47,960 bases of DNA, taken from NCBI RefSeq assembly GCF_004402045.1, contig NZ_SOMG01000009.1:1-47960 (forward strand), given 5' to 3'. The notes beneath the pieces were generated by a model. It searched no databases. It worked only from the letters and a program-made list of their open reading frames with translations, and was not told the DNA's origin. Below, one piece after another: positions 41,890-47,960 of the stretch. A program made the translations under genes and the position numbers. The stretch is from Lelliottia nimipressuralis (lineage in GTDB: Bacteria > Pseudomonadota > Gammaproteobacteria > Enterobacterales > Enterobacteriaceae). Every line of letters begins with the position of its first letter. Position 1 is the stretch's first letter.

Positions 41890-44553
41890 ATGAGCCAGCG
41901 AGGGTTAGAAGCGCTACTTCGTCCTAAATCCATAGCCGTCATCGGCGCATCAATGAAACCGGATCGTGCTGGCTATCTGATGATGCGTAACCTGCTGGCC
42001 GGGGGATTTAATGGCCCCGTCATGCCCGTCACGCCGGCTTATAAGGCGGTTCAGGGGGTTCTTGCATGGCCTGATGTACAAAGCCTGCCTTTCGTGCCGG
42101 ATCTAGCCGTACTCTGTACCAACGCGAAGCGTAACCCGGAACTGCTGGAGTCACTCGGCAAGAAGGGGTGTAAAACCTGCATTATTCTCTCGTCTCCGCC
42201 TGAACAGAAAGCCGAGCTTCTGGCCTGCGCCAGCCGCTATCAAATGCGCATTCTTGGGCCAAACAGTCTGGGTCTGCTCGCCCCCTGGCAGGGCCTGAAT
42301 GCCAGTTTCTCCCCGGTTCCAATCCGCAAAGGCAAGCTCGCTTTTATTTCACAATCGGCCGCGGTATCAAATACCATCCTCGACTGGGCGCAGCAGCGTG
42401 AAATGGGATTCTCCTACTTCATTGCCCTGGGAGACAGCCTGGATATCGACGTTGATGAACTGCTGGATTTTCTGGCTCGTGATAGCAAAACCAGTGCGAT
42501 CCTGCTCTATCTTGAACACCTCAGCGACGCCCGTCGTTTTGTATCGGCTTCGCGAAGTGCTTCGCGAAATAAGCCGATCCTGGTGATTAAAAGCGGACGT
42601 AGCCCTGCAGCACAGCGTCTGCTGCATTCGCATTCCGGTATGGATCCGGCCTGGGACGCTGCCATTCAGCGTGCGGGATTGCTGCGGGTACAGGATACGC
42701 ACGAGCTTTTTTCCGCCGTTGAGACGTTAAGCCATATGCGCCCGCTGCGCGGCGAGAAGTTAATGATTGTCAGTAATGGAGCCGCCCCTGCCGCACTTGC
42801 GCTGGATGAGCTGTGGCGACGCTTCGGCAAGCTGGCAACCCTGAGTGAAGAGACGCTGCAGCGCCTGAAAGAAGCGCTTCCGACCAGCGTGACGCCCGGT
42901 AATCCACTTGATTTGCGCGATGACGCCAGCAGCGAGCGCTATATCAGTGCTATCTCCATTTTGCTGGATAGTCAGGATTTTGATGCGCTGATGATTATCC
43001 ACTCCCCCAGCGCGGTCGCGCCGGGCAGTGAAAGCGCGCGAGCGCTTATTGATGCCGTGCGCAATCATCCGCGAGGTAAATATGTCACCCTGCTGACCAA
43101 CTGGTGCGGTGAATTTTCCTCTCAGGAGGCGCGACGTTTGTTCAGCGAAGCCGGGCTACCAACCTACCGCACGCCGGAAGGCACCATCACCGCGTTTATG
43201 CATATGGTGGAATATCGCCGCAACCAGAAACAGCTACGTGAAACGCCGGCGCTGCCCGGTAATCTGACGGCGAACACCATAGACGTTCACCGGCTGTTGC
43301 AGCAGGCTATCGACGAGGGCGCGACGTCGCTTGATACCCATGAAGTTCAGCCCATTCTGGGTAGCTACGGCATGCAAACCCTGCCGACCTGGATCGCCAG
43401 CGACAGCGCTGAGGCCGTTCATATTGCCGAGCAAATTGGCTATCCGGTTGCCCTTAAGCTGCGTTCCCCGGATATCCCGCATAAGTCTGATGTTCAGGGG
43501 GTCATGTTATACCTGCGCACGGCGACAGAGGTGCAACAGGCTGCAGATGCCATCTTCGACCGTGTCAAAATGGCCTGGCCGCAGGCAAGGATCCACGGAC
43601 TGTTGGTGCAAAGCATGGCCAACCGCGCTGGGGCTCAGGAGTTACGGGTTGTGGTCGAACACGATCCCGTATTTGGCCCCCTCATCATGCTGGGAGAAGG
43701 CGGCGTTGAATGGCGTCCTGAAGAACAAGCCGTGGTGGCGTTACCGCCGCTGAACATGAACCTGGCGCGTTATCTGATCATTCAGGCAATTAAAAGCAAA
43801 AAGATCCGAGGCCGAAGTGCGCTGCGTCCGCTCGATATTGCCGGGTTAAGTCAGTTCCTGGTGCAGGTGTCTAACCTGATTGTGGATTGTGCAGAGATCC
43901 AGCGGCTGGATATCCATCCGCTCCTCGCCTCTGGCAACGAGTTTACGGCTCTGGACGTGACGCTGGATATCGCGCCATTCGAAGGTGACAGAGAGAGCCG
44001 TCTGGCGATCCGTCCTTATCCTCTGCAACTTGAGGAATGGGTTGAGATGAAAAATGGGGAACGCGCCTTGTTCCGCCCTATTCTGCCGGAAGATGAACCC
44101 CAACTGCGGGCCTTTATCTCTCAGGTCACGAAAGAAGATCTCTACTATCGCTATTTTAGCGAAATCAACGAATTTACCCACGATGATTTAGCCAACATGA
44201 CCCAGATCGACTACGATCGAGAAATGGCGTTTGTTGCTGTTCGTCGCTCCGATAAGGGTGACGAGATCCTCGGCGTCACGCGTGCTATTTCTGACCCGGA
44301 TAACGTCGATGCGGAATTTGCCGTACTGGTCCGCTCCGATCTTAAAGGTCTGGGCCTGGGAAGACGGCTACTGGAAAAACTCATCAGTTATACGCGCGAT
44401 CACGGATTGTTACGCCTGAATGGCATTACTATGCCTAACAATCGCGGCATGGTGACCCTGGCGCGAAAACTTGGATTTGACGTTGATATTCAGCTGGACG
44501 AAGGTATTGTTGCCTTGTCCCTCAGCCTGACATCGGCAGACAAACACGAGTAA
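41890..44553 (+). CDS. pat: Protein lysine acetyltransferase Pat (YfiQ/PatZ)
   Basis: Pat acetylates lysines of metabolic enzymes, notably acetyl-CoA synthetase, switching them off. The 887-residue product has an N-terminal CoA-binding and ADP-forming acyl-CoA-synthetase-like portion (about 1-700, starting LLRPKSIAVIGAS) that has lost catalytic function in the family. A GNAT acetyltransferase domain follows (about 730-885, with LKGLGLGRRLLEKLI). The start at 41890 has a perfect AGGAGG ribosome-binding site five bases upstream; an ATG 21 bases earlier is ahead of that site and unlikely. It follows tapT. Confidence 0.96.
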   Translation: MSQRGLEALLRPKSIAVIGASMKPDRAGYLMMRNLLAGGFNGPVMPVTPAYKAVQGVLAWPDVQSLPFVPDLAVLCTNAKRNPELLESLGKKGCKTCIILSSPPEQKAELLACASRYQMRILGPNSLGLLAPWQGLNASFSPVPIRKGKLAFISQSAAVSNTILDWAQQREMGFSYFIALGDSLDIDVDELLDFLARDSKTSAILLYLEHLSDARRFVSASRSASRNKPILVIKSGRSPAAQRLLHSHSGMDPAWDAAIQRAGLLRVQDTHELFSAVETLSHMRPLRGEKLMIVSNGAAPAALALDELWRRFGKLATLSEETLQRLKEALPTSVTPGNPLDLRDDASSERYISAISILLDSQDFDALMIIHSPSAVAPGSESARALIDAVRNHPRGKYVTLLTNWCGEFSSQEARRLFSEAGLPTYRTPEGTITAFMHMVEYRRNQKQLRETPALPGNLTANTIDVHRLLQQAIDEGATSLDTHEVQPILGSYGMQTLPTWIASDSAEAVHIAEQIGYPVALKLRSPDIPHKSDVQGVMLYLRTATEVQQAADAIFDRVKMAWPQARIHGLLVQSMANRAGAQELRVVVEHDPVFGPLIMLGEGGVEWRPEEQAVVALPPLNMNLARYLIIQAIKSKKIRGRSALRPLDIAGLSQFLVQVSNLIVDCAEIQRLDIHPLLASGNEFTALDVTLDIAPFEGDRESRLAIRPYPLQLEEWVEMKNGERALFRPILPEDEPQLRAFISQVTKEDLYYRYFSEINEFTHDDLANMTQIDYDREMAFVAVRRSDKGDEILGVTRAISDPDNVDAEFAVLVRSDLKGLGLGRRLLEKLISYTRDHGLLRLNGITMPNNRGMVTLARKLGFDVDIQLDEGIVALSLSLTSADKHE

Positions 44554-44663
44554 GCTACTGGAAATGTTACCCACTTTGGACGGGACTGGTGGTATCATTG
44601 TCCGCTTATGTTGTTTGCATGGTACAGACAACCCTTCAATGAACAGAGAAGAAACGCACTGTG

Positions 44664-46019
44664 ATGTTGTCAAAATTTAAGCGCAATAAACATCAACAAC
44701 ACCTTGCTCAACTACCGAAGATTTCTCAGTCAGTTGATGATGTAGAGTTCTTTTACGCTCCCGCTCATTTTCGGGAGACGCTTCTGGAAAAGATTGCCAG
44801 CGCCACGCGACGCATTTGCATTGTGGCTCTGTATCTTGAACAAGATGAAGGCGGACGCGCGATCCTGAACGCACTCTATGAAGCCAAACGCCAGCGTCCG
44901 GAACTTGATGTTCGCGTGCTGGTAGACTGGCATCGCGCTCAGCGTGGCCGGATTGGCGCTGCCGCTTCAAACACCAATGCTGACTGGTATTGCCGCACGG
45001 CGCAGGAAAATCCTGGCGTTGATGTGCCTGTTTATGGCGTCCCGGTTAATACCCGTGAAGCGCTCGGCGTCCTTCATTTCAAGGGGTTTATCATTGATGA
45101 CAGCGTGCTTTACAGCGGCGCTAGTCTGAATGATGTTTACCTTCATCAGCTCGATAAATATCGCTACGACCGTTACCATCTGATCCGTAATCCACAGATG
45201 GCCGATATCATGTTTAACTGGGTTGATAAAAATCTGGTACATGGCCGTGGCGTTAATCGCCTTGACGATCCCGAGCGTCCGAAAAGCCCGGAGATCAAAA
45301 ACGATGTTCGCGCCTTCCGCCAGGAGCTGCGCGATGCGGTCTATCATTTCCAGGGAGATGCGAACAACGAAGAGTTATCCGTTACCCCGCTGGTAGGCCT
45401 CGGCAAATCAAGCCTGCTGAACAAAACAATCTTCCATCTGATGCCGTGCGCGGAGCAGAAACTCACCATCTGTACGCCGTACTTCAACCTTCCTGCTGTG
45501 CTGGTGCGTAATATCATTCAGCTGCTGCGCGACGGTAAAAAAGTGGAAATCATCGTTGGTGATAAAACGGCAAACGACTTTTTCATTCCTGAAGATCAGC
45601 CGTTTAAAATCATCGGTGCGCTGCCTTACCTCTATGAGATTAACCTGCGTCGTTTCCTGAGCCGTTTACAGTATTACGTAAACACTGACCAGCTGGTTGT
45701 GCGTCTCTGGAAAGATGAAGACAACACTTACCATCTGAAAGGAATGTGGGTCGACGATGAGTGGATGCTGCTGACCGGTAACAACCTGAACCCACGCGCG
45801 TGGCGACTGGATCTGGAAAACGCTATCCTGATCCATGACCCGCAGCATGAGTTAGCCGCAAAACGTGAACGTGAGCTGGAGCTAATTCGCACACATACCA
45901 CTGTGGTGAATCATTACCGCGAACTGCAGAGTATTGCCGATTATCCGGTGAAAGTCCGCAAGCTTATTCGCCGCTTACGTCGTATCCGTATCGACCGACT
46001 TATCAGCCGTATTCTGTAA
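44664..46019 (+). CDS. pssA: CDP-diacylglycerol-serine O-phosphatidyltransferase
   Basis: PssA makes phosphatidylserine from CDP-diacylglycerol and serine, the committed step toward phosphatidylethanolamine. The 451-residue product belongs to the phospholipase D superfamily, with HKD motif one at His138/Lys140/Asp145 (HFKGFIIDD) and a second around YHLKGMWVDDEWML. The C-terminus is strongly basic (KLIRRLRRIRIDRLISRIL), fitting peripheral contact with acidic membranes. I chose the ATG at 44664 over a GTG one codon upstream. A terminator follows the stop. Confidence 0.97.
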   Translation: MLSKFKRNKHQQHLAQLPKISQSVDDVEFFYAPAHFRETLLEKIASATRRICIVALYLEQDEGGRAILNALYEAKRQRPELDVRVLVDWHRAQRGRIGAAASNTNADWYCRTAQENPGVDVPVYGVPVNTREALGVLHFKGFIIDDSVLYSGASLNDVYLHQLDKYRYDRYHLIRNPQMADIMFNWVDKNLVHGRGVNRLDDPERPKSPEIKNDVRAFRQELRDAVYHFQGDANNEELSVTPLVGLGKSSLLNKTIFHLMPCAEQKLTICTPYFNLPAVLVRNIIQLLRDGKKVEIIVGDKTANDFFIPEDQPFKIIGALPYLYEINLRRFLSRLQYYVNTDQLVVRLWKDEDNTYHLKGMWVDDEWMLLTGNNLNPRAWRLDLENAILIHDPQHELAAKRERELELIRTHTTVVNHYRELQSIADYPVKVRKLIRRLRRIRIDRLISRIL

Positions 46020-46026
46020 TATCCAG

Positions 46027-46051
46027 GCCCTGCCAACCGCAGGGCTTTTTT
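46027..46051 (+). terminator. Intrinsic terminator of pssA
   Basis: GCCCTGC (46027-46033) pairs with GCAGGGC (46039-46045) over CAACC, followed by six T's. Confidence 0.92.
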
Positions 46052-46064
46052 ATGGAGCCCGTTG

Positions 46065-46388
46065 ATGCGCATTCCTTTATTACTGAGCGTCCTCTTTCTG
46101 AGTGGCTGTAGTCATATGGCCAACGATAGCTGGTCCGGACAGGATAAGGCACAACATTTCCTCGCTTCCGCGATGTTGTCCGCAGCCGGTAATGAATATG
46201 CGCAGCATCAGGGGTATAGCCGGGACCGTAGCGCGGCGATAGGGTTGATGTTCTCAGTCGGTCTTGGGGCATCAAAAGAACTGTGGGATAGCCGCCCCGC
46301 AGGGAGCGGCTGGAGCTGGAAAGATTTTGCCTGGGATGTTGCCGGCGCAACGACCGGCTATGCCGTGTGGCAGATGGCGCATTACTAA
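46065..46388 (+). CDS. yfiM: Lipoprotein YfiM
   Basis: The 107-residue protein matches E. coli YfiM, an uncharacterised lipoprotein. The N-terminus is a lipoprotein signal peptide with lipobox LSGC (Cys15), followed by a mature part of about 92 residues. That part contains the conserved GQDKAQHF and [30 protein letters not shown] segments. GGAG eight bases upstream marks the ATG at 46065. Its stop codon overlaps that of convergent kgtP by four bases. Confidence 0.93.
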   Translation: MRIPLLLSVLFLSGCSHMANDSWSGQDKAQHFLASAMLSAAGNEYAQHQGYSRDRSAAIGLMFSVGLGASKELWDSRPAGSGWSWKDFAWDVAGATTGYAVWQMAHY

Positions 46389-47680
46389 AGACGAATACCT
46401 TTACCCTTGCGGTGCAGCATCAGAGAGACAATGAAAGCAAGGGCTCCCATTACCGTCACGTACCAGAAGAATGTCGTTTCACTTCCCCATGATTTAAGAG
46501 ACAACGCAACGTACTCCGCCGATCCGCCAAACAACGCGTTGGCTACCGCATAAGAGAGCCCGACTCCTAAAGCACGTACCTGCGCCGGGAACATTTCGGC
46601 CTTCAGTATCCCACTGATAGAGGTATAGAAACTGACAATCACCATCGCCAGCATAACCAGCGCAAATGCAGCATACGGCGAGGAGACATGCTGAAGCGCA
46701 GTCAAAATAGGCACGGTACAGAGCGCAGACAATCCGCCAAAAATAAGCATCGAGGTGCGTCGGCCAATTTTGTCCGAGAGCGCACCGACGATCGGCTGTA
46801 TGAGCATAAAGACAAATAGCGCCACAGTCATGACAACGCTGGCGACGTTAGCGTGCATTCCGGTGGTGTTCACCAGGTACTTTTGCATATAGGTAGTGAA
46901 GGTATAGAAACTGAGAGAGCCTCCCGCAGTGAAGCCCAGCACCATAACGAAAGCTTTGCGGTTACGCCATAATCCTTTGAATGTTCCCGCTTCCTTCAAC
47001 GTCCTGACCTCTTTCTGCGAGGTTTCATCCAACTGACGGCGTAACCAAAGCGCGACGATCGCCAGCACTGCACCCATTGCGAAAGGAATTCGCCATCCCC
47101 AGGCGTGAAGTTGTTCGTCCGTCAGGATCTGCTGCAGGATCACCACCACAAGAATGGCCAGCAGTTGACCACCAATCAGCGTGACATACTGGAACGAGGC
47201 ATAAAAGCCTTTACGTCCTTCCAGGGCAATCTCACTCATGTAAGTTGCACTGGTACCGTATTCGCCACCCACCGATAACCCCTGGAATAAGCGGGCCAGT
47301 AAAAGTAACGCGGGTGCCCAGGTACCAATGGATTCATACCCCGGTAAGCAGGCAATCACCAGAGAGCCAAAGCACATCATACAAACCGAGATCAGCATAG
47401 AGGCTTTACGCCCGCGACGATCCGCAATGCGGCCGAACAGCCAGCCCCCGATCGGTCGCATTAAGAATCCTGCAGCAAATACCCCTGCCGTTTGCAGTAG
47501 CTGTGTCGTGGTGTTGCCTGAGGGAAAGAAGATATGTGCGAAGTAGAGAGAACAGAATGAGTAGACGTAGAAGTCGAACCATTCAACCAGATTCCCTGAA
47601 GAGGCGCTGACGATTGCCCATACCCTTCTTCGGGTATCACTGTTAGCCAGCGTCCCGTTTGATGTAATGCTTTCTGTCAT
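46385..47680 (-). CDS. kgtP: Alpha-ketoglutarate/H+ symporter KgtP
   Basis: KgtP imports alpha-ketoglutarate with protons across the inner membrane. The 431-residue MFS protein of the metabolite/H+ symporter family has 12 hydrophobic segments. Its signature loops are [14 protein letters not shown] between helices 2 and 3, [13 protein letters not shown] in helix 4 and [11 protein letters not shown] in the second half. The start at 47680 ([19 protein letters not shown]) has AGGAG about ten bases upstream; a frame reaching 47731 would add 17 non-conserved residues. It lies next to an rRNA operon, as in E. coli. Confidence 0.96.
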   Translation of the reverse strand: MTESITSNGTLANSDTRRRVWAIVSASSGNLVEWFDFYVYSFCSLYFAHIFFPSGNTTTQLLQTAGVFAAGFLMRPIGGWLFGRIADRRGRKASMLISVCMMCFGSLVIACLPGYESIGTWAPALLLLARLFQGLSVGGEYGTSATYMSEIALEGRKGFYASFQYVTLIGGQLLAILVVVILQQILTDEQLHAWGWRIPFAMGAVLAIVALWLRRQLDETSQKEVRTLKEAGTFKGLWRNRKAFVMVLGFTAGGSLSFYTFTTYMQKYLVNTTGMHANVASVVMTVALFVFMLIQPIVGALSDKIGRRTSMLIFGGLSALCTVPILTALQHVSSPYAAFALVMLAMVIVSFYTSISGILKAEMFPAQVRALGVGLSYAVANALFGGSAEYVALSLKSWGSETTFFWYVTVMGALAFIVSLMLHRKGKGIRL

Positions 47681-47846
47681 TGTGATTATGCTCCTGCCAT
47701 AAACTGCGGCGTATTGAGCCAGTAGACTCAATTACCTAGTAAATGAAATGTTATAATTTTGTTATAAATAACATTGAGACAGCGATCACATATTCCATTA
47801 GCAGGATAAGGGATTAAGAGAAAGGCCAGATTGGGAAGACACAAAG

Positions 47847-47880
47847 CAAAAAACCCCGCACCTTCCGGTACGGGGTTCTT
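47847..47880 (-). terminator. Terminator of the rRNA operon
   Basis: On the minus strand AACCCCG (47877-47871) pairs with CGGGGTT (47858-47852), with an inner ACC/GGT pairing, followed by a T run. It lies directly after the 5S gene. Confidence 0.9.
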
Positions 47881-47887
47881 CTAATTG

Positions 47888-47960
47888 ATGCCTGGCAGTT
47901 CCCTACTCTCACATGGGGAGACCCCACACTACCATCGGCGCTACGGCGTTTCACTTCTGA
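47888..47960 (-). rRNA. rrf: 5S ribosomal RNA, partial (3' part)
   Basis: The last 73 bases, read on the minus strand, run TCAGAAGTGAAACGCCGTAG through GATGGTAGTGTGGGG to GGGAACTGCCAGGCAT. This is the 3' three-fifths of enterobacterial 5S rRNA (120 bases in E. coli). The window stops inside the gene. Its place beside kgtP matches rrnG of E. coli. Confidence 0.97.

Overview
This is a stretch of core chromosome from an enteric bacterium (Enterobacterales). Protein sequences and gene order follow the Escherichia coli suhB-to-kgtP/rrnG segment closely. The points where they depart from E. coli suggest Enterobacter or a near relative: no hca dioxygenase operon, no yphB-H, a nickel/cobalt-type transporter pair where E. 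coli has other genes, and murQ/murP next to yfhH. The genus is an inference. The first ~118 bases are homopolymer runs that look like a sequencing or assembly artefact, and the last 73 bases are the 3' part of a 5S rRNA gene, so the window looks like one contig that breaks inside an rRNA operon.

Layout. 0.1-6.6 kb: trmJ, suhB, a NicO transporter with its DUF1007 partner, csiE, hcaT and yphA. 6.6-9.5 kb: glyA and hmp, divergent, with PurR and NsrR sites between them. 9.5-13.9 kb: glnB, then glrR-qseG-glrK and the sRNA gene glmY, with a sigma-54 promoter and three GlrR boxes. 13.9-20.7 kb: purL, mltF, tadA and pgpC. 20.7-24.2 kb: a murQ-murP catabolic unit divergent from the RpiR-type regulator yfhH, then yfhL. 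24.2-30.8 kb: the tightly packed minus-strand series lepA-lepB-rnc-era-recO-pdxJ-acpS. 30.9-34.0 kb: rpoE-rseA-rseB-rseC. 34.0-47.7 kb: nadB, trmN6, srmB, grcA, ung, yfiF, trxC, tapT, pat, pssA, yfiM and kgtP. Then 5S rRNA.

How the genes work together. Several neighbours form known circuits: GlrK/QseG/GlrR drive glmY, which controls amino-sugar synthesis. SigmaE is held by RseA/RseB. PurR boxes precede both purL and glyA. FNR sites precede grcA and a NadR operator precedes nadB. Cell-wall turnover (mltF), MurNAc uptake and breakdown (murP, murQ) and amino-sugar control (glmY) lie within 10 kb of each other. RNA modification and processing genes are frequent (trmJ, tadA, trmN6, tapT, rnc, srmB).

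The window contains no prophage, insertion sequence, CRISPR array or obvious new defence system. The most interesting points are: yfhH, an orphan regulator in E. coli, here divergent from murQP with two matching operator-like palindromes between them; an rpoE leader ORF that is split between two frames; the DUF1007-NicO pair; and several unexplained perfect palindromes.
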